Assembly: GCF_027744825.2 (NCBI RefSeq)
Contig: NC_071339.1
Span: 24,243,501 to 24,307,500 of the forward strand
Direction of reading: 5' to 3'
DNA: 64,000 bases
Source: Synchiropus splendidus
Lineage: Eukaryota > Chordata > Actinopteri > Syngnathiformes > Callionymidae
Shown: positions 17,606 through 29,390 of the stretch, one piece after another
How the letters are laid out: each line of letters opens with the position of its first letter
Numbering within the stretch: position 1 is the first letter of the stretch
Notes under the pieces: model-generated
The model's input: the letters and a program-made list of their open reading frames with translations, nothing else
Databases searched by the model: none
Told to the model about the DNA's origin: nothing
Program-made: the position numbers and the translations under genes

Positions 17606-18125
17606 AAACCTCTGCAAATAGGGCGCTGCGACTGGCCTACAAGCAGTCGAACCGTTCCACATTTTCTTCTTCCAAGCCATGGGATGAGTTTGACGAGTGC
17701 CAGGCGCTGCTATGAGTTGGATCTGTAGACTGTGTTCCCAGACTTGGTTGAGTTCCGTATGGTGGAGTCAGGTTCCTGCTTGATCTTCTCCTGCGCCTCA
17801 TGTCATCCGCCAAAGTCGTATCGAAGTCAACTTCGATACGACGCTCTCTCTCCACCAGAAGCTCAAAAATCATCCCTCTTCACTAACGGCCAGCTGGCGT
17901 TGGATGGCGAGACCACATACAGATCACGACCGCATGTTGTCTGCCCACAAGTGGAAGAAATCTGGACTATTCCCGGCGCGGTTCTGACACTCCACTGGCA
18001 CTAGGACCGCACTTGGTCAGGTACGGAGCTTACTGCCACGTGGAGGGTTTGGATTGGCAGTGCGGCGTTCTGGCTCACTCAGTCGTCATGCACAATGCCT
18101 GATGCGTTCGCCCCGGGATCTCGAC
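17606..18125 (+). repeat. Outer arm block, right copy
   Basis: It is the reverse complement of 1-475. A small inverted duplication, agtcgtatcgaagtcaact followed by tcgatacgac, lies at 17,814-17,842 and forms a hairpin; the left arm has only a single cttcgatacgacgg at about 298-311. No gene is seen. Confidence 0.65.
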
Positions 18126-18520
18126 CTCTCCTCTGAGGAATGACCATCCCAACCACCTCTGACAGAGCCACCATAGCGCAGAGGAATGGTGTTTACGCCG
18201 TCGGCAACCAGCTCATAGCGCTTGAGAACATCATCGCGCTCTTTATGAGCTCCGTGGACCGGCTCATCCATCGCAGAACCTCTCTCACTCTCCCAGAAAT
18301 TTTGGAGTTTCAACAGTCCGTCAGCCTGGTGCTCTGCTCGTGGCGCCTACTCCACACACAGCCGCTGCCCAGGGGGGAAGACCGTCGCTGTTCGAAGGGG
18401 CAGGGTGACCCTAGCAATCCAAATCATAGCCGTGCTGATCATCGCTGGTCATCTTGGAGAGACCAGTCGGCTGCTCTCACCTCTGCTCACTCTAAAAGCT
18501 TAGGAAGAAAACGTTGTATC
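18126..18520 (+). repeat. DIRS terminal block and truncated leader, outermost copy
   Basis: A direct repeat of about 15,770-16,010: the words agagccaccatagcgcag, cagctcatagcgcttgagaa and gagctccgtgga recur in order, then gagaccagtcggctgctctc. The leader copy breaks off near 18,520. The open frame 18,140-18,631 runs across the break and is not supported as a gene. Confidence 0.6.
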
Positions 18521-19311
18521 AAAAACTTTGCATCTGTAACAGGTCTGAATACTGTGACCTTGTCTACAGTTAAAAAGTGGAAACAAAATGCGGACAGAGT
18601 CACACAAGGCTTCCACATGTGTCGATGGTGAGAAAAGCAATCCAAGGGATTCTTTTTTTTTCATTGTGGTAACCCAGACCACAAATAGATGTCTTTCTGA
18701 CACCATCTGATCACTCACAAACATGTCACTTTGTCATACGACAAGTGTTAGACATCATGAACGACATGCATAATTGCTTTTCATCTGAATGTATAATTCT
18801 GCCATTAAACCTTTTGGCTAGTGTTGAGAAATAATAAAACCTTACTTTTTACCAAACACCGTTATTCACCACAAGCAAACTGAACTCCACACAACTCAAT
18901 CACCCGTGCCATGTCAACGTCGGTTGTCAGTATTAGCTTACAAGCGCCACATCCACACAGAGCGAACTCAACGCACGAAGGAAAAACAGTATACTTAAAA
19001 ATTGAGTCACCATCCTCACACTCAGACCCCAAATCAGTCAATCCGATGTGGAACAAACATTATAAAACAATGGATTTGACTAACCTGAAACTAAATGTAG
19101 ACAGATTCACACGAGGCTTCCACATTTGGCGATGGGAAGAAAAGTAATGAAAAAAAGTGTCACTTCCTATTTACCCACACATCTTCAATGCCCAACCTCT
19201 GTCCTATCCTGCTCTCTACTGACCTAATTATATACCTGCCGGTTAATCAACTCCATGCTGAACAATTAAATGACATCTAACACACAATCTGTGACCACAC
19301 ATAAGTGGGCG
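18521..19311. other. Low-copy segment between DIRS and the satellite; contains a twice-present motif
   Basis: No transposon or known gene is recognised. A segment at about 18,570-18,640 recurs, diverged, at about 19,075-19,147. Both contain gacaga, gtcacac or ttcacac, then ggcttccacat and gcgatgg or tcgatgg and end in gaaaag. Translated, the copies give DRVTQGFHMCRW and DRFTRGFHIWRW. The second copy closes a 79-codon plus-strand frame (18,911-19,147) containing EGKTVYLKIESPSSHSDPK. It could be a decayed exon pair or a non-coding dispersed repeat. An AATAAA-type string (aataataaaacc) is at about 18,831-18,842. Confidence 0.35.
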
Positions 19312-19850
19312 TCACACTAGAAAGGCTCTTTTTCCTATAGTTGTGTGTGATATTTTCATGTTCAGAGGCTATTCCTATCAGTGAGTGAACAGTGCAGAAA
19401 ATGCCTTTTCAGCCCGTCAAAAGCTGGCTTTCAGACCACAAAAAAAAAGTTAACCACAGGAAATACCGTTCAGAAATGTAGGTTTAGTGTTGAATATACA
19501 AAAAAGAGTGTTTATCCTATTGTTGCAGATGAAATTTTCATGTTGTGAGGAATCCCAGAGCAGTGAGTGAAGAGAGGAGAAAAAGTGTATTCAGCCCGAG
19601 AGAAGCTGAGTTTCTGACCAAGAAAAAAAAAAAAAGTTGATAACCCCCTGAAATACAGTTCCGAAAAGTAGGTTTAGTGTTTATTATACAAGAAAGAGTG
19701 TTTCTCCTATAGTTGCATGAGAAATTTTCCTGTTCACAGGCATCCCAGAGCAGTGAATAAACAGTGCATAAAATGCATTTTAAGCCAAAGGTAGTTTACA
19801 GACCGACAAAAATAAAATTATTGACAACCCTCTAAAAACACTTCAGACAG
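19312..19850 (+). repeat. Divergent edge monomers of the satellite
   Basis: The first three monomers differ strongly from the interior: taggtttagtgttgaatata replaces cagcttagatttgatgtgca, cctattgttgca or cctatagttgca replaces the ctgctatagtggga box, and cagcccgag replaces cagcctgag. Runs of A before gttgataacccc are expanded (14 A's near 19,622). Spacing stays near 188 bp. Edge monomers of satellite arrays are commonly the oldest. The satellite fragments inside the DIRS region match this type and not the interior type. Confidence 0.85.
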
Positions 19851-22800
19851 CTTAGATTTGTTCTGTAACTACTAGAAAACCCCTTTCTGCTATAGTGGAA
19901 TGTGAAAATGTCATATTCTGAAGCGTCCCTGAGAAGTTGTGGCAGAATGCGGAAAACGGGTTTTCAGCCTGAGATAAGGTGGGTCTCGGAACGCCAAACA
20001 TAAAAATGTTGATAACTTTCGAAAAGCACTTCAGACAGCTTAGATTTGTGCTGCAAGTGCTAGAATGACCCTTTCTGCTATAGTGGGAGGTCAAAAGCTT
20101 CCCTGAGAAGTTATAGCACAATGCACAAAACGCGTTTTCAGCCTGAGATAAGGAGGGTTTCGGAACACCAAACATAAAAATGTAGATAGCTTTCGAAAAA
20201 CACTTCAGACAGCTTAGATTTGATGTGCAACTACTCGAAAGACCCTTTCTGCTATAATGGTAGGTGAAAATTTCATGTTCTGAAGCTTCCCTGAGAAGTT
20301 ATGGCACAACGCACAAAACACTTTTTCAGGCTGAGATAAGGTGCGTTTCGGAACGCCAAACATAAAAATGTTGATAGCTTTGGTAAAACACTTCAGACAG
20401 CTTAGATTTGATGTGCAATTTATAGAAAGACCCTTTCTGCTATAGTGGGAGGTGAAATTTTCATGTTCTGAAGCTTCCCTGCAAAGTTATGGCACAATGC
20501 AGAAAACGCGTTTTCAGAGTGAGATAAGGTGGGTTCCGGAACGCCAAACATAAAAATGTTGATAACTTTGGAAAAACACTTCAGACAGCTTAGATTTGAT
20601 GTGCAACTACGAGAAAGACCGTTTCTGCGATAGTGGGATGTGAAAATTTCATGTTCTGAAGCTTCCCTGCAAAGTTATGGCACAATGCAGAAAACGCGTT
20701 TTCAGCCTGAGATAAGGTGGGTTCCGGAACGCCTAACACAAAAATATTGATAAGTTTGGAAAAACACTTCAGACAGCTTAGATTTGATGTGCAACTACTA
20801 GAAACACCCTTTCTGTTATAGTGGGTGGTGATAATTTAATGTACTGAAGCTTCCCTGCAAAAATATGGCACAATGCAGAATTCGCATTTTCAGACTGAGA
20901 TAAGGTCGATTCCAGATCGCCAAAAATAAAAAAAGTTGATAACTTAGGAAAAACACTTCAGACAGCTTAGATTTGATGTGCAACTACTAGAAAGACCCTT
21001 TCTGCGATAGTGGGAGGTGAAAATTTCATGTTCTGAAGCTTCCCTGCAAAGTTATGGCACAATGCAGAAAACGCGTTTTCAGCGTGAGATAAGGTGGGTT
21101 CCGGAATGTCAAACATAAAAATGTTAATAACTTTGGAAAAACAATTCAGACAGCTTAGATTTGATGTGCAACTACTAGAAAGACCCTTTCTGCTATAGTG
21201 GGATGTGAAATTTTCATGTTCTGAAGCTTCCCTGAAAGTTATGGCACAATGCAGAAAACGTGTTTTCATCGTGCGATAAGGTGGGTTCCGGAACGCCAAA
21301 CATAAAAATGTTAATAACTTTGGAAAAACACTTCAGACAGCTTAGATTTTATGTGCAACTACTGGAAACACGCTTTCTGCTATAGTGGGTGGTGATAATT
21401 TCATGTTCTGAAGCTTCCCTGCAAAGTTATGGCACAATGCAGAAAACGCGTTTTCAGCCTGATATAAGGTCGATTCCAGAACGCCAAACATAAAAATGTT
21501 GATGACTTTGGAAAAACACTTCAGACAGCTTAGATTTGATGTGCAACTACGAGAAAGACCCTTTCTGCTACAGTGGGAGGTGAAAATTTCATGTTCTGAA
21601 GCTTTCCTGCAAAGTTATGGCACAATGCGTAAAACACGTTTTCAGCCTGAGATAAGGTTGATTCCGGAACGCCAAACATAAGAATGTTGATAACTATAGA
21701 AAAACACTTCAGACAGCTTAGATTTGATGTGCAACTACTAGAAAGACGCATTCTGCTATAGTGGGAGGTGAAAATTTCATGTTCTGAAGCTTCCCTGCAA
21801 AGTTATGGCACAATGCAGAAAACGCGTTTTCAGCCTGAGATAAGGTCGATTCCGGAACGCCAAACGTAAAAATGTTGATAACTTTGGAAAAACACTTCAG
21901 ACAGCTTAGATTTGATGTGCAAGTACTAGAAAGACCCTTTCTGGTATAGTGGGAGGTGAAAATTTCATGTTCGGAAGCTTCCCTGCAAAGTTATGGCACA
22001 ATGCAGAAAACGCGTTTTCATCGTCAGATAAGGTCGATTCCGGAACGGCAAACATCAAAATGTTGATAACTTTGGAAAAACACTTCAGACAGCTTAGATT
22101 TGATGTGCAACTACTCGAAAGACCCTTTCTGCTATCGTGGGAGGTGAAAATTTCATGTTCTGAAGCTTCCCTGTAAATTTATGGCACAATGCAGAAAACG
22201 CGTTTTCAGCCTGAGATGAGGTTGATTTCAGAACGCCAAACATAAACATGTTGAGAACTTTGGAAAAACACTTCAGACAGCTTAGATTTGATGTGCAAGT
22301 ACTAGAAAGACCCTTTCTGGTATAGTGGGAGGCGAAAATTTCATGTTCTGAAGCTTTCCTGCAAAGTTATGGCACAATGCGTAAAACGCGTTTTCAGCCT
22401 GAGATAAGGTCGATTCCGGAACGCCAAACATAAAAATGTTGATAACTTTGGAAAAACACTTCAAACAGCTTAGATTTGATGTGCAACTACTAGAAAGACC
22501 CTTTCTGCTATAGTAGGAGGTGAAAATGTCATGTTCTGAAGCTTCCCTGCAAAGTTATGGCAAAATATGTAAAGCGCGTTTTCAGGCAGAGATGAGGTTG
22601 ATTTCAGAACGCCAAACATAAAAACGTTGAGAACTTTGGAAAAACACTTCAGACAGCTAAGATTTGATGTGCAACTACTAGAAAGACCCTTTCTGCTATA
22701 GTGGGAGGTGAAAATTTCATGTTCTGGAGCATACCTTCAAAGTTTTGGCACAATGCAGAAAACGCGTTTTCAGCCTGAGATAAGGTGGGTTCCAGAACGT

Positions 22801-25800
22801 CAAACAAAAAAATGTTGATAACTTTGGAAAAACACTTCAGACAGGTTAGATTTGATGTGCAACTACTAGAAAGACCCTTTCTGCTACAGTGGGAGGTGAA
22901 AATGTCATGTTCTGAAGCTTTCCTGCAAAGTTATGCCACAATGCAAGAAACGCGTTTTCAGCCTGAGATAAGGTCGATTCAGGAACGCCAAACATAAAAG
23001 TGTTGATAACTTTGGAAAAACACTTCAGACAGCTTAGATTTGATATGCAACTACGTGAAAGACCCTTTCTGCTATAGTGGGAGGTGAAAATTTCATGTTC
23101 TGGAGCTTACCTACAAAGTTTTGGCACAATGCAGAAAACGCGTTTTCAGCCTGAGATAAGGTGGGTTCCGGAACGCCAAACATAAAAATGTTGATAACTT
23201 TCGAAAAGCACTTCAGACAGCTTAGATTTGTTGTGCAACTACTAGAAAGACCCTTTCTGCTATAGTGGGAGGTGAAAATTTCATATTCTGCAGCTTTCCT
23301 GCAAAGTGATGACGCCAAGCAAAAAACGCGTTTTCAGCCTGAGATAAGGTTGATTCCGGAACGCCAAACATAAGAATGTTGATAACTTTGGAAAAAAACT
23401 TCAGACAGGTTAGATTTGATGTGCAACTACTAGAAGGACCCTTTCTGCAAAAGTGGCAGGTTAAAATTTCATGTTCTGAAGCTTCCCTCCAAAGTTATGG
23501 CACAATGCAGAAAACAATTTTTCATCGTGAGATAAGGTCGATTCTGTAACGCCAAACATAAAAATGTTGATAACTTTGGAAAAACACTTCAGACCGCTTA
23601 GATTTGATGTGGAACTTCTAGAAAGACCCTTTGTGCTATAGTGGGAGGTGAACATTTCATGTTCTGAAGCTTCCCTGAGAAGTTATGGCACAATGCAGAA
23701 AACGCGTTTCCAGCCTGAGATAAGGTTGATTTAGGAACGCCAAACATGAAAATGTTGATATCTATGGAAAAACACTTCAGACAGCTTAGATTTGATGTGC
23801 AACGACTAGAAAGACCCTTTCTGCTATAGTGGGAGGTGAACATTTCATGTTCTGAAGCTTCCCTGAGAATTATGGCACAATGCAGAAAACGCGTTTTCAG
23901 CGTGAGATAAGGTGGTTTCCGAAACGCCAAACATAAAAATGTTGATAACTTTGGAAAAACACTTCAGACAGCTTAGATTTGATGTGGAACTTCTAGAAAG
24001 ACCCTTTCTGCTATAGTGGGTGGTGATAATTTCATGTTCTGAAGCTTCCCTGCAAAGTTATGGCACAATGCCTAAAACACGTTTTCAGCCTGAGATAAGG
24101 TCGATTCCGGAACGGCAAACATAAAAATGTTGATAACTTTTGAAAAACACATCAGACAGCTTAGATTTGATGTGCAACTACTAGAAAGACCCTTTCTGCT
24201 ATATTGGGAGGTCAAAATTTCATGTTCTGAAGCTTCCCTGCAAAGTTGTGGGACAATGCAGAAAACGATTTTTCATCCAGTGATAAGCTTGATTCCGGAA
24301 CGCCAAACATAAGAATGTTGATAACTTTGGAAAAACACTTCAAACAGCTTAGATTTGATGCGCAACTACTAGAAATACCCTTTCTGCTGAAGTGGGAGGT
24401 GAAAATTTCATGTTCTGAAGCTTCCCTGCAAAGTTATGGCACAATGCAGAAAACACGTTTTCGGCCTGAGATAAGGTCGATTCAGGAACGCCAAAGATAA
24501 AAATGTTGATAACCTTGGAAAAACACTTCAGACAGCTTAGATTTGATGTGCAACTACGAGAATGACCCTTTCTGCTATAGTGGGAGGTGAAAATATCATG
24601 TTCTGAGGCTTTCCTGCAAAGTTATGGCAAATTGCGTAAAACCCGTTTTCAGCTTGAGATAAGGTTGATTCCGGAACGCCAAACATAAGAATGTTGATAA
24701 CTTTGGAAAAACACTTCAGACGACTTAGATTTGATGTGCAACTACTGGAAATACCCTTTCTGATATGGTGGGAGGAGAAAATTTCATGTTCTAAAGCGTC
24801 CCTGCAAGGTTATGGCACAATGCAGAAAACACGTTTTCAGCCTGAGATAAGGTGGGTTCCGGAACGCCAAACATAAAAATGTTGATAACTTTGGAAAAAC
24901 ACTTCAGACAGGTTAGATTTGATGTGCAACTACTAGAAAGACCCTTTCTGCTATAGTGGGAGGTGAAAATGTCATGTTCTGAAGCTTTCCTGCAAAGTTT
25001 TGGGACAATGCAGAAAACGATTTTTCATCCTGAGATAAGGTCGATTCCGGAACGCCAAACATAAAAATGTTGATAACTTTCGAAAAACACTTCAGACAGC
25101 TTAGATTTGTTGTGCAACTACTAGAAATACCCTTTCTGCTCTAGTGGGAGGTGAAAATATCATGTTCTGAAGCTTCCCTGCAAAGTTATGGCACAATGCG
25201 TAAAACGCGTTTTCAGCCTGAGATGAGGTTGATTTCAGAACGCCAAACATAAAAATGTTGATAACTCAGGAAAAACTCTACAGACAGCTTAGATTTGATG
25301 TGCAACTACTAGAAATACCCTTTCTGCTATAGTGGGACGTGAAAATTTCATATTCTGAAGCTTCCCTGAAAAGTTTTGGCACAATGCAGAAAACGCGTTT
25401 TCAGCCTAAGATAAAGTGGGTTCCGGAACGCCAAACATAAGAATGTTGATAACTTTGGAAAAACACTTCAGACAACTTAGATTTGATGTGCAACTACTTG
25501 AAATACCCTTTCTGCTATAGTGGGAGGAGAAAATTTCATGTTCTGAAGTCTCCCTGCAAAGTTATGGCACTATCCAGAAAACGCGTTTTCAGCCGGAGAT
25601 GAGCTTGATTTCAGAACGCCAAACATAAAAATGTTGAGAACTTTGGAAAAACACTTCAGACAGCTAAGATTTGATGTGCAACTACTAGAAAGACGCATTC
25701 TGCTATAGTGGGAGGTTAAAATTTCATGTTCTGAAGCTTCCCTGCAAAGTTATGGAACAATGCAGAAAACGCGTTTTCAGCCTGAGATAAGGTCGATTCC

Positions 25801-26339
25801 GGAACGCCAAACATAAAAGTGTTGATAACTTTGGAAAAACACTTCAGACAGCTTCGATTTGATGTGCAACTACTCGAAAGACCCTTTCTGCAATAGAGGG
25901 AGGTGAAAATTTCATGTTCTGAAGCTTCCCTGCAAAGTTATGGCACAATGCGTAAAACGCGTTTTCAGCCTGAGATGAGGTTGATTTCAGAACCCCAAAC
26001 ATAAAAATGTTGATAACTCAGGAAAAACTCTACAGACAGCTTAGATTTGATGTGCAACTACTAGAAAGACCCTTTCTGCTATAGTGGGAGGTGAAAATTT
26101 CATGTTCTGAAGCTTCCCTGCAAAGTCATGGCACAATGCAGAAAACGCGTTTTCAGCCTGAGATAAGGTCGATTCCGGAACGCCAAACATAAAAATATTG
26201 ATAACTTTGGTAAAACACTTCAGACAGCTTAGATTTGATGTGCAACTACTAGAAAGACCCTTTCTGCTACAGTGGGAGGTGAAAATTTCATGTTCTGAAG
26301 CTTCCCTGCAAAGTTGTGCCACAATGCAGGAAACGCGTT

Positions 26340-29300
26340 TTCAGCCTGAGATAAGGTCGATTCCGGAACGCCAAACATAAAAGTGTTGATAACTTTGGAA
26401 AAACACTTCAAACAGCTTTGATTTGATGTGCACCTACTAGAAAGACCCTTTCTGCTATAGTGGGAGGTGAAATTTTCATGTTCTAAAGCTTCCCTGCAAA
26501 GTAATGGCACAATGCAGAAAACGCGTTTTCGGCCTGAGATAAGGTCGATTCAGGAACACCAAACATAAAAACGTTGGAAACTTTCGAAAAACACTTCAGA
26601 CAGCTTAGATTTGATGTGCAACTACGAGAAGGACCCTTTCTGCTATAGTGGGAGTTGAAAATATCATGCTCTGAAGCTTCCCTGCAAAGTTATGGCACAA
26701 TGCGTAAAACGCGTTTTCAGCCTGAGATGAGGTTGATTTCAGAACCCCAAACATAAAAATGTTGATAACTTTGGAAAAACTCTACAGACAGCTTAGATTT
26801 GATGTGCAACTACTAGAAAGACCCTATCTGCTACAGTGGGAGGTGAAAATTTTATGTTCTGAAGCTTCACTGCAAAGTTATGCCACAATGCAGGAAACGC
26901 GTTTTCAGCCTAAGATAAGGTCGATTCCGGAACGCCAAACATAAAAATATTGATAACTTTGGAAAAACACTTCAGACAGCTTAGATTTGATGTGCAACTA
27001 CTAGAAAGACCCTTTCTGCTATAGTGGGAGGAGAAAATTTCATGTTCTGAAGTCTCCCTGCAAAGTTATGGCACTATCCAGAAAACGCGTTTTCAGCCTG
27101 AGATAAGGTGGGTTCCAGAACGCCAAACATAAAAATGTTGATAACTTTGGAAAAACACTTCAGACAGCTTAGATTTGAACTGCAACTACTAGAAAGACCC
27201 TTTCTGCCATAGTGGGAGGTGAAAATGTCATGTTCTGAAGCTTCCCTGCAAAGTTATGGCAAAATATGTAAAGCGCGTTTTCAGGCTGAGATAAGGTCGA
27301 TTCCGAAACCCCAAACATAAAAATGTTAATAACTTTGGAAAAACACTTTCGACAGCTTAGATTTGATGTGCAACTACTAGAAAGACCCTTTCTGCTATAG
27401 TGGGAGGTTAAAATTTCATGTTCTGAAGCTTCCCTGCAAAGTTATGGCACAATGCGTAAAACGCGTTTTCAGCCTGAGATGAGGTTGATTTCAGAACGCC
27501 AAACATAAAAATGTTGAAAACTTTGGAAAAACACTTCAGACAGCTAAGATTTGATGTGCAACTAGTAGAAAGACCCTTTCTGCTATAGTGGGAGGTGAAA
27601 ATTTCATGTTCTGGAGCTTACCTTCAAAGTTTTGGCACAATGCAGAAAACGCGTTTTCAGCCTGAGTTAAGGTGGGTTCCAGAACGCCAAACATAAAAAT
27701 GTTGATAACTTTCGAAAAACACTTCAGACAGCTTAGATTTGATGTGCAACTACTAGAAAGACCCTTTCTGCTATAGTGGGAGGCGAATATTTCATGTTCT
27801 GAAGCTTCCCTGCAAAGTTATGGCAGAATGCGTAAATCGTGTTTTCAGCCTGAGATAAGGTCGATTCCGGAACGCCAAACATAAAAGTGTTGATAACTTT
27901 GGAAAAACACTTCAAACAGCTTTGATTTGATGTGCACCTACTAGAAAGACCCTTTCTGCTATAGTGGGAGGTGAAATTTTCATGTTCTAAAGCTTCCCTG
28001 CAAAGTAATGGCACAATGCAGAAAACGCGTTTTCGGCCTGAGATAAGGTCGATTCAGGAACACCAAACATAAAAACGTTGGAAACTTTCGAAAAACACTT
28101 CAGACAGCTTAGATTTGATGTGCAACTACGAGAAGGACCCTTTCTGCTATAGTGGGAGTTGAAAATATCATGCTCTGAAGCTTCCCTGCAAAGTTATGGC
28201 ACAATGCGTAAAACGCGTTTTCAGCCTGAGATGAGGTTGATTTCAGAACCCCAAACATAAAAATGTTGATAACTTTGGAAAAACTCTACAGACAGCTTAG
28301 ATTTGATGTGCAACTACTAGAAAGACCCTATCTGCTACAGTGGGAGGTGAAAATTTTATGTTCTGAAGCTTCACTGCAAAGTTATGCCACAATGCAGGAA
28401 ACGCGTTTTCAGCCTGAGATAAGGTCGATTCCGGAACGCCAAACATAAAAATATTGATAACTTTGGAAAAACACTTCAGATAGCTTAGATTTGATGTGCA
28501 ACTACTAGAAAGACCCTTTCTGCTATAGTGGGAGTTGAAAATTTCATGTTCTGAAGCTTCACTGCAAAGTTATGCCACAATGCAGGAAACGCGTTTTCAG
28601 CCTAAGATAAGGTCGATTCCGGAACGCCAAACATAAAAATATTGATAACTTTGGAAAAACACTTCAGACAGCTTAGATTTGATGTGCAACTACTAGAAAG
28701 ACCCTTTCTGCTATAGTGGGAGGAGAAAATTTCATGTTCTGAAGTCTCCCTGCAAAGTTATAGCACTATCCAGAAAACGCGTTTTCAGCCTGAGATAAGG
28801 TGGGTTCCAGAACGCCAAACATAAAAATGTTGATAACTTTGGAAAAACACTTCAGACAGCTTAGATTTGATCTGCAACTACTAGAAAGACCCTTTCTGCC
28901 ATAGTGGGAGGTGAAAATGTCATGTTCTGAAGCTTCCCTGCAAAGTTATGGCAAAATATGTAAAGCGCGTTTTCAGGCTGAGATAAGGTCGATTCCGAAA
29001 CCCCAAACATAAAAATGTTAATAACTTTGGAAAAACACTTTCGACAGCTTAGATTTGATGTGCAACTACTAGAAAGACCCTTTCTGCTATAGTGGGAGGT
29101 TAAAATTTCATGTTCTGAAGCTTCCCTGCAAAGTTATGGCACAATGCGTAAAACGCGTTTTCAGCCTGAGATGAGGTTGATTTCAGAACGCCAAACATAA
29201 AAATGTTGAAAACTTTGGAAAAACACTTCAGACAGCTAAGATTTGATGTGCAACTAGTAGAAAGACCCTTTCTGCTATAGTGGGAGGTGAAAATTTCATG

Positions 29301-29390
29301 TTCTGGAGCTTACCTTCAAAGTTTTGGCACAATGCAGAAAACGCGTTTTCAGCCTGAGTTAAGGTGGGTTCCAGAACGCCAAACATAAAA
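26340..29390 (+). repeat. Tandem higher-order block of 8-9 monomers, two copies
   Basis: Copy one (about 26,340-27,690) and copy two (about 27,845-29,390) match monomer by monomer at an offset of 1,504 bp (8 x 188). From about 26,940/28,633 onward the offset is 1,692 bp (9 x 188), because one extra monomer lies in copy two at about 28,445-28,633. Private markers shared by the copies include cagctttgatttgatgtgca followed by cctac, gtaaagcgcg after aaaatat, and cttaccttcaaagttttgg. Confidence 0.85.

Larger units (their letters stand above)
1..18125. other. Large imperfect inverted repeat built from DIRS-type elements
   Basis: The left part (about 1-10,141) and the right part (about 12,040-18,125) are reverse complements of each other in the same order, read by eye. 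Matching pairs include 1-475 with 17,606-18,125, 585-1,360 with about 16,180-16,960, 1,440-2,160 with 15,540-16,180, 6,400-6,790 with about 14,430-14,830, 7,190-7,720 with 13,850-14,410, 7,771-7,985 with 13,605-13,830, and 8,180-10,141 with 12,040-13,585. The spacer of about 1.9 kb holds inverted satellite, a collapsed DIRS copy and part of an RT. The arms have diverged and each has private insertions and deletions: the Gypsy body and piggyBac only on the left, an RT fragment at 16,955-17,405 only on the right. Alternatively, two independent insertions in opposite orientation gave the same picture, but the shared LTR and satellite junctions in both arms favour duplication of one composite. Confidence 0.75.

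Noticed and set aside
18140..18631. 163-codon plus-strand frame
   Set aside because: It crosses the break between the DIRS leader and low-copy DNA and has no counterpart in the other copies of the block.
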